Below are positions 11,561-25,767 of a stretch of 64,000 bases of DNA, one piece after another. Numbering within the stretch: the first letter of the stretch is position 1; each line of letters begins with the position of its first letter. A program made the translations under genes and the position numbers. Where the stretch lies: contig OU015523.1 of NCBI GenBank assembly GCA_907165065.1, forward strand, positions 41,467,702 through 41,531,701, read 5' to 3'. The notes under the pieces are model-generated. The model ran no database searches. It was given only the letters and a program-made list of their open reading frames with translations, and was not told where the DNA came from. The stretch comes from Caprimulgus europaeus (lineage: Eukaryota > Chordata > Aves > Caprimulgiformes > Caprimulgidae).

Positions 11561-14500
11561 CTACAGGAAAACAAAAGCAATGGTAAAAGATATCGTTAGA
11601 GATACCAAGAGCAAGATGATTAATACTCTGGGGAGTTCAACAGTTACAACTTCTATATCAAAGAAGCGTCTCAATTATCCATGTCACAACACTATCTTGA
11701 AAATACTTCGGCTGTGACTAATCATTGTACCAGTCACAGTAAAAGGTAAAAGAAAATAACAACACTTTAAAATATTTCTCTTCTTTTCAGGGAGTGATGC
11801 CTACAAAGATAGCAAGAAAAAAGGGAAGGCAGCTACTCTACTTGAACATTTCAGTTCAGCAAACTCAGACTCTGTCAGCACTCTGATCTGTGAGGACTGA
11901 TCTAGTTCAGTCCGTTAGCATCCCTTTTTCCTCTGAAGAAGGCCGCACCTTTTCCCTCCACACAGACATGCACAGGATTAAACCCATCAGAACCTGAGGT
12001 TAGCACAGTTAGCAGGACTCACTCGCCACATCCAGCAAGGCACAGAGACAACACTACATCAATAACCTCCACATGAGTTATACACTATATTCTTCTAAAA
12101 TCCCTGATGGAATTCAAGCAGTTAAGTTTCAACCTTAAGCCTTTTAGTAGCCTGGGGTCTCCCAAAAATGACAACAGGATCAATACAAACGTCACAAATT
12201 GCATAGGAAGAAAAAAAAAAAGTCCCAGTCAGGACTCAATCAATTGTCTTCCCGGATTTATTTTCATCAAAACTTTCAGAGTCAAAAAGTATTAACCAAA
12301 ACTATATCTCACAATACAGTTCTTTGAAAATTCAGCACTTCTGACAGATTAACAAATGCGAAGATCCAACACAGGGGATTGTAAGGGAAAAAAAAAATCA
12401 AAGCAAACTAGCTAGTATTAATGCCAGGTTAACATTTATAACCTCTGCTTTTAGGCTTCTGTGTAACCGATTTAGATAAAATATAATGCAGACAGCAATT
12501 ACAGATTTGAAAACAAGTCAAAGAGTGAAAAGAGAGAAGTTCACTTATTCAGCCTGCTATAAACTATCAAATTGCACTGCACTACTAGCTTATAAAAGGG
12601 TCAAATTCATACCTTCAAATAAATTACAGCATCTGAACCAACGCCTTCCATTGAGTAGAGCTTAAGGTCACCTTGAAAGTACCTGGCATACAGACGAGAA
12701 ATTGGCAAGCCATAGCCAAACCCAGCCTACAAAAATAAGAAAACAAAAGGAAAAACATGGTGGGAATTTAAAACAATGCAACAGATCACTTCAATCACTT
12801 ATAAAACAGAAGATATACAAATACTAGATTTGCATCAGATTCCTCTTCAAGCCTTCCTTCACTACTCAGCCTGCACTGTAAACTGGTGCAGTTCAACCTT
12901 TTGAATAATCTCCTTTTTTTCCAAGGCATAATTTTTCAGCACAGAAAAGGGAAAAAACATCAGAGTCCTTTTGTAGGACTACCTTGTCCACTTTGCATTT
13001 TCTCAGAGAGGCAGGCAGATGTAACATACAGTACATGCTGCCTCCCATCATCAAAGCAAACTGACACACCCAAACCTGGGATTATTATTCTCTAAACAAG
13101 AAAGCCAGAGATAACTCTGTTTACTTCATCCAGGTCACACTACTAAGTGACTGCTGATCCCATACTGCAGTAGAGATCAGAAGACAACTGCAGAAGACTA
13201 CATACAAAGCAACACAAGGCAAATCAACTTTGCTGCTGTTAACTGATCTAACAAAAGATCAGGATTCCACAGCACTGAATGATCTAATGAGGAATGAGAC
13301 CCTGTACAGACCATGCAATTTTCAAAGGGCAATAGACTTGACAGGTACAAATTTTAGATTTTAAGTTTACCACACGAATATACATAACCATATCTGCAAC
13401 GAGGTCAACACTTGGCACCTTTTCCAACCCACTCTTGTCAGAAAAAGTTACAAAAGCCCCTCTCTCACTGCAGCCAGGGAGTAAGACTTTGGTCTACATA
13501 TCATATCTAGATGACTGGGTATGTGCTGAGAACAACAGTGGTTGATTATTCACCTGACTCCCTTCTGAATTTTTCAGGACTATCCAGAGCAATAAATGAG
13601 GATACTAGACATAGAAGCATTTGAAAATAAGGATATATAAGACAATGGAGTAATACAATTTTTCCATAAGGGTGGATTACAACAAGAATTACGACACTTA
13701 AAGTTTTCAGAAAACCAATAAACTGATTCCATTACGATATTTCTACAAAGGCAGCCTGACAGATACTGAGAATCATGCCCTGAATCTCAAAAACAAAGCC
13801 CCAGAATGATACGAAAAAAGAGAAGGCTAAGAAGCAGGACTTGTGAGTACAATACACAGCTAATATGTGGTATGAGTTTTTAAAAAGTCCCTTGAGGGAG
13901 GAATAGACATTAAATAACTTTATACTACAGTATCCATCACAAATTCTCTCACTGTCACCTACCATCTTTACAGTATCTTTTGACCTCTTTGCCTTTTTTT
14001 TTACAGAAGTCTATATTTAGTGATGTTAAATTGGTTAGAGTTGCTCACACTGATGACTGCAATAGTTCTTCTGAGCAAAATGAGAAACAGAAATGCCAAA
14101 GATGTCCTTTTCTACTCACACTGCTTGTCACCGTTACCAGCATCCATTTCCACAGTTAAAACAGTTGCTCAGCTGCACTTTTTCAAACTACAGTATGCTT
14201 TAAAAATGTCATTCTCAAAGACTCCCATCAGAGATACATGCATCACTTTCAAACATCTGGTCTTGAAACTAGATGCATTTCTTTCCTAATCTTTAAAAAC
14301 TGGAAGTTTTTTGAAAGAATTAAAACAAAAAAATTCTCAAAGCTGACTTGCATCTTTTCTGGAGACCAGACAATAAATACATTACAGAAATTAAAAAGCA
14401 CAGCAACTGAAAGGCAAATTGTTGACAATACATACCCCCAGGAACAACTCAAGTAAAAGGCAGTATCAAGCAATCCTGAACACATATTATACTTTCCTCT

Positions 14501-17500
14501 CTCCAAAATTATGCCTACTTAAAACCCATGCCCAACTTTTGTTTGCCTCCTGCTCCTTCCAGGAAAATCTTTTTATGCTCTGTGCTAGCCCACATAATTA
14601 TTTAATACTTTCCTCTTCCAAAAAATTTCCTATTAGTCTCCTCTACATTGTTTTCAGGATATTTTCCAAAAAACAGAAAACAAGAAATATGAAGACAACA
14701 GATCCCAGATAAGCACCTTGTTAAGGCAAGACCTTGCAAAAGGTCTATTTTGCAAAAGACAATTAACAAGAAGGGATTACTACATAGGTCTGTGCTTGAC
14801 CTATGATGGCACATGTGCCTTGAGAAGAGAAAGCTTTTTAGAGTCAATTGCCCATTAAATGTTACAGTATGCATTGTACAAATAGGAAATGATAAAATTT
14901 CTGTGTTATTAGTGTCTACAGTTTTAATTAAACCCAATTCAAGCCACGTTTCTCCCACTATAAACAAATGCTATCAGAGAGAATCATAAGATTCTCTAAG
15001 AAAACCTAATTATCATTAAAACACTACCACGTGTTTCTAACATTTCCACTCTGTGTATAGCGGTGCAGACGAACACAAGACCCGCTAGAATCTGAATGCT
15101 GCCATGGTAACAAGGTTTCTCAGCAGTTTCTAAACAACATTTGCAATTGACACTGAGAAAGAATTTTCACCAATGTACAAAAAGATCCCTTTTTCCACTC
15201 CCCAAGTCCATGAATGTTTCATAAACTAGATGGGATCATATAACAAGGGGAGGGAGTGTTAGAACAGAAAAATATGCCTATTTACACTGCACTGCAATTT
15301 AGTTTAGAATATTATCTAAGTCAGGAATGACAGAAGCACAGACCTATCTACCTACCTTCTGAGCACAATAATTCTTAAGTGGTTTGGTCTTTGGCACTCA
15401 GCAATAAACTCTCCTTTTGTATGGACTTCAAAGAGGATTTATGTAGAACCTTTCTGCTGAAGGATTTTTATTTCTAGACTGACATGCAAAGCATTGCATA
15501 ATTTTTTTATTACTGGATCTGGGCCATAACACATAATGTGTCAAGCTTCACTGCTAAGTCCTTTCTCCTCTTAGTGGAAAGACATGTCACAGACTCCCTG
15601 TTCTTAACTTCTTTCTTTGTGCACACACATATAAGTATCAGAGCTTAAGAACTCTTCTTGACATTCAGTCATTTACGGGCATCGGTCAGGCTGACAGGGC
15701 AAAAGCTGCCAGGTTCACAAGAGAAGGGGACACTCTGCAGGTCTGACTACAGTGACATGTAGACTGAAGAGGAAAACAAGGCCTGAAAAAGGGGCACAGT
15801 AGAAGAATACTAAGTATAAATGCTACAAAATCAAAGCAAGCAGTCTTGAAGATGAGGAGATAAACACAGGAACGTACTGCTAAAGATGCACGGGGCAGGG
15901 GAAAGAATGGTGTCAATCCTAAAATGAACACGTTTTACAATCAGAGAGCCACAAAGGCAGAGACACTGCAACAGTGAACACAGCTGGTAATCAAGGTACA
16001 AGTTTATAGTGAGAACAAGTTGCAGGAAATCCTTGTAGGTTGATACAGTAAATTGCTGATCAAAAGTGAGACAGAACAAAGGCAGATTATGAATCAGGAA
16101 AGATTCTATAATTCTTAACATAAAGAAAAAAGTTTATATGTGGATTGAGGCCCGTTCCCTATCACTTATCCCATTCAAGAGGATTTTCTATGAAAAAAGC
16201 AAGTTTGAAACATATTACTAAGATGTGTTGTAGAGGTAGGAGCTGCAAAGTCCATGCAGATACAGAACTGGGTTTCACACCTACTGCAGCGGCATCAAAC
16301 ACTGGTGAAAACAGTGCAATGCACTTGTGTGTCACAATGGTGTGGACTGGGGACTACGACAGCACCATACAGACCTTCTGCTAAAAATCTAGAAGGAAAT
16401 TTATTATCTCTGAATCACTCTGAACTGTTTTCACCTTCAGTTCACTGTTAATTATTTTATATCAGAAATAGTCACATACCCTCTGCAGCACATTTTAGCT
16501 GCCTGAAGGCACTTCAAACCCAGAAGTATCAGAATAGAAAAAAGAAAAAAAAACCAAAAAACCTTAAGAACATGCTAGATGAGAGTGTTCATAAATAGGG
16601 AAAGAAAATTTCTCAAAGAAACAACTTCTCCTTGACACGCTTGAATATAAAGGATTGCATCAGAAGCAACAGAGAACAAAGATGAGAAGAGGCAAGAATA
16701 CAGTATCAGTACTAATTCACCTACTGAAAGCCTGTCAAATGGAACAGTACCTATATCATTTTTATCACAATGAGGCAGTATGTAATTTAATAAAATAATT
16801 TAAGAAGAATAATTTTAATAATAATTTTAAAAATCATGCTTGCTAAAAGAATCTATGCATTTAACACTGATATAATTCCCTGCTTAGAAGAAACTATGGG
16901 GATACTTTGAAATCTCACCCCAATATATCTCAGAAAGGAATATCACATGACGTATTTCCAACTGAACAGAAATATACCAAAAGTGTTTATAGGACATGCA
17001 GGTTTGGGAATTTTTTAGAAAAATGTGTTTTTAGAGTCTGTAACTTATACAAAAATAATTTTTGAAGTTCAATATAAGCTTATGCATTACCAGGAGGTGT
17101 TTATCAAGTGCTACAATTCTGACAGTGTGGCTTACCTTTTCAATACATTTTTTTTTATAGGAAACTTAGATAAACAGTAATTTACACACCAAAGAGGAGC
17201 TCATTAGGTTATCCACCTTCTCAGGACTAAAAATCCTGTCCATTAACTTGTGAAAATATTGTGCTTATGCAGACATGCTTGTTTCCAAGTGTATAATGTC
17301 AAGACAAGGAGCAATTTTCTGTTTCAAAGACTAAGTGGTAGTAACAGAACCCTTTTCTCCTAATATGTTTTACTTGCCTAGAATTGCTAATGATACACAA
17401 TTTCTTCAATGGAAAACCTGATTCAGTAGATTGCAGCGCAGAGAAATTTACAACCAGAGTACTGCAAAGGGACATTTAAATACATATTGCAAATGCTTAC

Positions 17501-20500
17501 CAAAGGCACAGCTCTTGAGGGCTCCAAACTAGGCCTGGGTGCCGTTGAGTACATGTAGTTAAACAATCTGTCTATTTTTCTTAAAGGTACACCTCCACCT
17601 TGATCACTTATCTAAGGAATGAAAAGTTAAAAGAGTTTTAAACATTATGTTCTGAAAAAAACCCTGCAAAACTCAAGCAGCATTAACTAAATGACTTTAC
17701 AAATATTAAAGGAGAAGCTAAGGACTCTGGGTTTGACCAGCTTGGAGAAAAGGAGGCTGAAGAGTGACTTCATTGTGCTCTACAGCTGCCTGAGGAGGGG
17801 AAGTGGAGAAAGAGGTGCTGATCTCTTCTCCCTGGTATCCAGTAATAGGACATGTGGGAACAGTTCAAAGCTGCCTAAGGAGAGGTTCAGACTGGACATT
17901 AGGGAGCACTTCTTTACCTAGAGAGTGGTCAAACCCTGGAACAGGCTTCCTAGAGAGGTGGTTGATGCCCCAAGCCTGTCAGTGATTAAGAGGCTTTTGG
18001 ACAAGGCCCTTAATAGCATGCTTGAACTTTTGGTCAGCCCTGAAGTGGTCCAGCAGTTGGACTAGATGGTCATTGTAGCTCCCTTTCAACTGCAAATATT
18101 CTATTCTAATGAATATGAAGCAAATGTCAGAAGTGATACAGTAATTAATTTGCCATTTCAAATTACAAGTCATACTATTCCAAAGCTATCAAGTTTATAA
18201 GCTTCATATTATTTTCAGGCATTTACCTTAATAGATAGATCTTCTTTCCCCAAAGTGACTAAGGTTTTGATCGATGGATAGCCTTCTCTCTTACCTTCAT
18301 GCAATTCCACTGTAGCCCTCATTGAATTCTGAAGACAAAAAAAACCAGTGTCTCTGATTCTAATTTTACTAAATATGCTTTTTGTGACAACTTAGAGCTT
18401 GCATATATTTTGTTGAATCTAGATACCTTGTCCTACATTTGTATAAAAGACAGAAAAGGACATGTTTAAAACAAATTCAAGTGCTTTTAAGTCAATGAAC
18501 TGACGGTTAAACTTTTACATCAGAATTCCATTATACATATTTTTATCTATTTGATATAGAATCAGAGAACATAAAGCAAGACTTTGTGTGAAATCAAGTA
18601 ACTACATATGAAAGGTAACAAGATCCTTCACCTCCACCTTGCAGAACACCAACAGTGATGTTTACCACAGAGAACAAGCTATGATTTTCTCAGCCTGGGT
18701 CACGTAAGTGTTAACATCTACTAATCTGATTATCATATGTATTAACAGAGCTCTCACTGCCAGTCTGTCACACATTACCACTACTTACAGCTAAAACTTA
18801 CTGTTTTCATACTGTTTCATGACTTGTACCCAAACATACCTAAAAGTAATGTACAAATTCTCACCCGTTCTGCCCTACAACTAATGTTACAAATGGCAAA
18901 ATAGGGGAAGATTTAAATGAACATACTTGACGAATGCCAGAAATCAAACCCAAATTACCATTATTTAGGAAAAGTTTCTCTCTGCTCAAACGCATTTTTC
19001 CCCTGAATTTCTAGTGTTCAATTGCACCACCTAGAGACCAGCTATCTTATTTGAAAGCATACAATAGCTCTCACATGTTCCACTTTCAGTGTTGTTCCAA
19101 TTATTCAGAAAACACAAATAAAAACAGAACAAAGCATGTAATTTACACTATTCAAAGGCATATGGGCTGTTTTCACAATAAACAAAAGACATTGATCCTA
19201 TACATTTCCTGAAATATGCAATAAAGAAACAAACTTATGAAAATTGTAAAGTAATGAATATATCATCATTGCAAAAGTAGTCTCGTGACTGTTTTAAGCT
19301 AATCAGCTGCAAAAGCACAAAAGTAGAAGTAGGAAAACAGATTTTTTTTCAGTAAACAAGGGCATAGGAGAGGGCTGTGAGCCTGGCTTTTAACAGTTTC
19401 AAACCCTCTTCACTTGTTTAAGAATAAGCTTAAGGAAAACAGAAACAACGTTTCATGGAATAACATTCAAGAGCTGTAACTGAAAAGAATCTCAATTTCA
19501 ACAGTAACCTAAGTTCACAAAACCCTTCCAAATATTAACAAGTGCAACCTACCTTGAATAATTCAAATAACATGTGAAACAAATGAGAAGGTACATAGAC
19601 GACTTGAATAGGCTTGTTGGGAGCTTTAGCTAAAAATAAAAAGGACATATTACTTTTTTTTTTTTTTCTTCAAAACAGTATTTGGTAGCATTTCTGTCTA
19701 CGGGAATAACATGCAACTGTAAGCAAAGACAATTATGTAAGCATGTTCTAATTTTTGATGTGCAAGATTAGCTCCATCAAGTAAAATAATAAATTTCAGT
19801 TACTGCAATCACCTGAAATAACACATTCTAATGATGATTTCCAAAGACATCTAAGTCAGCAGACTTTGTTTAGGTATGAAACTTCACTAAGCAGTGGTTG
19901 GTTTCATACTGACAACGTATGTTAACTAGGAGAACTTCCCCACATAAGTAGGAAACTTTATTTTTCTTAACACACATATTTAAGTGTAATATTTGCTGCA
20001 CAAAAAGATTCTTAACAAAAAAAAAAATAACTGTTTAAATATTCTAAAACCAACCACATATTTTCCCTTAATTAAAGCATATACGATATAAAGTATTCAT
20101 AATGTTCAAAATAAATTTCAAGCAATATCACAGTTTTCTTATTCCAAATCATAACTGAACTGTTTGTCCACTGTCATCCTGTTGTTAGTGTTTCAGCAGA
20201 GGTGTATGGCTTGGCACAGCTCTGAATGCTAAGAGTGCCAATTGATTTGGCAGGAAATAATACAGCTGCATTTAATACATTCCAGGACAGACTGGTGCTG
20301 AAGATGCAGTCAACCCTCAACATGCAAATACCTACTGGCATTAAACTATACAGTCACAGCTTGTCAGATTCAGCAGCAGTTCAAATTGAAGAAAAGTCTT
20401 CAAATGTTGGCTTCATAAATTGCAGCATGATACAAACTTGCACACAGAATGAGACTGGTGCTGATATTAATACCAGTTAGTACTTTAGGAGGTACAGCAG

Positions 20501-23500
20501 TGAAAACTCCCAGGAAAAGAAGACCACCAAAACAGTGCTCTGCATAATTAGTTGCAAGGCAACTTGCTGTTTTATTATGTTAATTTTGTCAGAGTCCATA
20601 CTCCAGTTCACTATGCATCACCAAAAGCAAGGCTGACTGATTCATACTCATTTGAAGCATAGCATACACACAGAAAACGTGTTATTGTTGCTCTTGGGAG
20701 GTAATTTGCAGAGTCCCTTTCCTCATGTTGATAATAAGCCAGTTTAAAGGAAACAAGTAATTCCTTCCTCACTTTTTTTTTTTTAAATGAGATCCAGCAA
20801 CTTGTTTTCTCTACTGGTGGGTCTTTTTATACTTTGGCTTTCAAATGAATTTTGCACTGATTCCTCTGCTGCAGCACTCAGTACTTTTAGCACTAAAATC
20901 ACTGAGTTTTGGAAGGGGGGAGGTTAGGTCCTTTGGGGTTTCAGGAGGGGGCTGGTAGTAATGCATCAGCAATGACAACATCACTTTGTGTAGAGAAGTA
21001 TTTCTAAAATATTAAATAGTGCTTTGAGCAACATATGTTCCCATATGTCACACTCTCCAATTTAAGTGTTACCCATTTCCGAGACTTTTTCAATTCTGCT
21101 GCTGAAGTTTGGAAGCACCTTAGTCTTATGTTCGGACAGTTGTCCAAAATCTGTGGGACAATCACTCAAGACTATTTTTTTAACTTAAAAAAATAATCTA
21201 CCTTTTGTCAATAGAAATGATGAACAAAAATCATCAGGACTATCTCATCAGTTTTGTGGCATCCAATTTTCATCTTTGCAATCAACTTGAAACAGATTTT
21301 CACGTGAGAAGTTTATGAGAGGACTTAAAGCACAGACTATGTAAAAAAATTCTAATTTTGCCATCTTACACAGAAGAGTTCACTACTGGTACAGAGACTG
21401 ACAGTGGAATTTATAAGCATACTTAAAAAAGGAACAAATTTCAGCTCTATTAAAAGATTAGTTAGAAAGGAGGTGTGTTTCCTTCCCAGTTATGAGGAAT
21501 CTTGACCACTTTATTTTCCTTAAAATGATAGCAAATTCAGCAGATAGCACTCTGCATTCAGCAGCCAGAAATAAATGTCATGATGATAAACTATAATTCA
21601 GGTGCTCATGTAGACACATTAGAAGAAGAAAATGGCCTTTGCATACAGGATTGCAGAGTTCAAATTATAACTTACAATTAATTAACAGAAGTATAAATCA
21701 CAGATATTAAAAATGTTTTTTTCTTACATACATCACTTAAATTAATTTCACAGTTACCATTGAATTCTTCAACTTCCAGATCAGGTGCCACCATATAGTA
21801 CTGTTCACATAACATCTTGGCTGTTTCATAAGCATCTACAAAACAACAGAACACCAATTTATCAAAACCATCTAGTGATGACTAACAAAGTTCATTCTGT
21901 ACGTGAAACACTACAAGCAGAACACTCATTTTAGTAACTAGCTTACAAGCATGGAACTGGTATCCATTCTAATCCCTTTTTCTCTATATGCTTATAGCCC
22001 ATTTGTCAAAAACTGTTAAACTCGATTTAAGGCTCTACAAACAAAAGCAGATTACTAGAGACAAGCTGGTTTGTGTCTTGTTCAGGGCTTGAAAACCAGA
22101 AGGGTATAATCTCAGGCTGACCATAATATCTACTTATCTGTCATGTCCTAGTCACAATTTAATGCTTGTTCTTTCCATCTCAAAACAAAAAAGAATGACA
22201 TTGCAACCATAAATTCAGTTTTTCCAAACACAATACTATTCACAATGCTTGATTTTCAAGGTCTTTTGCATGGGGAAAGCTGGAATCTTTAAGAATCTTC
22301 ATTTTTTTCCCTACTAAACAGAAAAAAAAGCCTCCCCATATCCAATTCAGGCTTTATGGATTGTCAAAATACAGCAAGAAAGTTTAAGTCATCTTTTGTT
22401 TGGAAGATTTCTTAGTGGTTCTAAATATTCACTGGTACTTCATTTGCAAAAGCATTTTAGAAATAAGCAGCAAGTGTTAGCTTAAAGAGAAACCACAAAC
22501 TCGGAGATGTTCTAACTACATTGCTTAAGCTACCTTAACCAAAGTGGCTTCCTCATAACAAGCGTGGGTTATGAGCAAGCACATAAACAGACCGGCAGTT
22601 CTGCAGACAGAGAGAATCAGAGAGAAATACCATAACAACTGCATTCGACCTCACCCTATGTGTACTTTCTTCCTCCTGTCCAAAGTGACACTACAAAACT
22701 AAACAGCCACTGCCAAGACTCAGAGCCATGTGACAAGCACAAAGAAAGTAAAATCACCAGTCCCCACAAAGGACTGGTTACTTATAACTGTCCTCCTTCA
22801 AGATGTCTACAGAAATAATCTACAATGTGCCCTTTTATCTGAAAAAAACTTCTATCAGTTGTTCTGAGATCTGCAAGGCTGGACACAACACACAAGGCTG
22901 CCACAAATGCTGCTTGAAGTCTAGTAAAATGGAGCTAATCAACACTGGAAATGTCCTTGATCAAGTCCCAGAAATGCCTCACAAAATCAGCTATCCAGTA
23001 AGAATCTTCTGTGTCACGATGGTCAGCTCCAAAGACTTTCTGAAAGGGTCCTGTCATTAACACAATGAAACACGTCCTAGTAAAAAGATCAAAATCCCAT
23101 TCAATATCTAAGCTGTACAGAGAACCTCAGCCTGGGGTGTGTATAATTTAGGAAAAAAAGATGCAGGAATACCTATGCTTACATGATATTCTAAGATCAC
23201 CTCAGAACTTCTGATGGTCTTGGGAATAGCCCCGTGCCTTAGGAAAAGAGGCATAAGAACCACAGCCACAATCTTGTCACAGTCATCAAAAGCTGAAGAC
23301 AGCAATGTAGCTAGTATGACCAAAAGGCCATCTACATGGAGAAAGGAATACATTATCACATCTCAAAGAGTTTCCACATCACAGAGGTGAAAATTAGATA
23401 TGAATGCAGGGGGTGGGAGTTGGATTCTTACTGCGGAGAAAAAACTTTAAGGCCTCTAAAAAGCAAATCAGTAACTGTGTGGGAATAAACCAAAAGACCT

Positions 23501-25730
23501 CAATACACAGATGTGGAGCCAACACAGCCGCTATGCAAAACTTGAGAGAACAAAGAGGCTCTGAATAAATCAATTCAGTGTCCCTAAATTTAATTTAGAA
23601 CTCTCATGCATTTTCAAGTAGCCGTCACCTTAACACCCTTGAGATGAACACACAGGCACAATCATTTTATGATCCACTAAAATATCCAGCCTTGAGCAAA
23701 ACTGTGTCAAACAGTCTGACTGCAGTCTTACATTTACCTTCCTCTAAAAGCCAACTCTTTGGCAGAGTCCTAAGACTGTAAAAGAGACTGCAAACTTCAA
23801 AGCACTCACCATGTTGTGTCTGGAGGTAAGCAGCAACAGGAGTATCAGTACACCTGAAATCCTGGCTCCAGAAACATGCCTGGATTTGCTGTCAGCTCAA
23901 AAATCTTACTGTAGGACCATCAGTGACATACAAAGACCCACCTCAGGCAGTTGCAGACACAGCCCTTGGTGGAGCTGCTTGAAGTAAGAAGTGGCTGTTT
24001 AAATCATTTCTTCAATGTTTGAAGGGCACACAGAGCCTGTAGCTGCCACATGCAGACCCGAAATCAACATCTTGACTCTGACAAATTGCTCAGAACACTG
24101 TCTGTGTACCAGAACATTTTGGAGCTAGCACAGTATACAGAGTGCAAATTAACCCCTTCACCAATTCTACAAAGAAATAGCCTCAAGCACCTTGACTCTA
24201 GACAGGGTCTGTCTTTAAGGACATTTATTTCTTTGAAAGACAACACTGGATGCTGTTTATAATGCCCTCATTTTGTTAGTGATTATTTCTTCAGATGTGG
24301 AAGACATATTTTAGCTACTGGCTTGAAAACTGGACTGAGTGCCTTCTGACACTGCACTCCTCTGTCCAAGGCAGCAACTATGAATCTGATGATGGAAATA
24401 GATTCAAACATTGCTATTAGAAGGAATTTATTTATAAATAACACAACTGTAACATATACAATGCTGAGGTCAAAGTGGAGTTAGATCAATCAAAAGAAAA
24501 TAAAAGAAATCTGCTGAAAAAGCCCACCTTAGAGCCAGAAAGAGCTAGAAGTTGAGAAGCCTTAGAACAGTAAAAACCATTTACATTACAACACAAGCTA
24601 TCACGTAGGTCAAAGTCTGACATAAGAAAGGTTTCCCTCTTAGTTCACCAAAGGCTGAGACAGTGTGAAGGGGAGAAACACATTCTTCCCCCCTGGCAGC
24701 TGCACAAACAGCAGTGAAGGCTAAAGGGTGGCATTCATTGCTAAAGCAAGACCTGTATTTGTAAATAGATACAACCAGAGCGTGAACCTTCAAGAAACAA
24801 GTTCCTGAAGCAGACAGCATTGTCTCGTGCCAACTTACTGACACTCTGAAAGCATGTGAACATTCACAATACTAAGCAAACAGGATTTCTAATGTAACTG
24901 TGCCAGCTCATTCAGGTACAGTCATCACATACACGTCTTTGGTATGAGAGAGAACAGGCTGTGATATGATCAGATGCACACAGTAATGGGGAGTTTTATT
25001 GGAGTATCCATACTGAGGACATTTTACTGAAAAGCTTACTAAACATATTGGAAAACTTCACTTACTATCAATTTTCTATAGTTCCAGTGTCAGACAAAAA
25101 AAGCTGTACATGCGAACCTGCTCCTAAGTATTTTAGGGAAGAAAATAGCTGAAGTTTAACAAAAAACTTAGATACTTAATCTGATATTTAAAAGGATACA
25201 TTAAATTCATTTAAAAAATTCAATACTTTTCTTAGTTCTGTCAACATACCAAAAGTTTCTCCATTCTCAATAATGAAGACATTAGAAAATCTTGATAAGC
25301 TTATGTCTTTATTGTGAGCAACCGCAGAACTTCCCTTTTTAAAAAAAATTAATTTAAATCACCTTCAGTCTTTTGTATCTCAATAACACGTTTATGCATA
25401 TTCTAGGTCTTGAGGTTTTTATAAATCAACAAAAATATTAACTTCATCTTACCTTTAACCACTTCTGCCACATTACAATTAGGATCAATACTTCCAATAT
25501 GTTTGGGATGAGCAGGATTAATATCTCCGCCAAAAAGAAGTGCTAAAAGGAAAAAAGAAATGGCAGTAAATTGTGTATTACACTTGAGGCAGCCCATACA
25601 GTTTAAACCTGATGGTATCTGAAATTGACTGGATAGTGCATCATCTTGTAAAAACATACTTTAGCCAAATTGCTATAATCCTTGCTTAGGAAGACTACTT
25701 GCCTCTCTGCTCCTCTTTTTTCTCTGTCGT

Positions 25731-25767
<37 letters not shown>

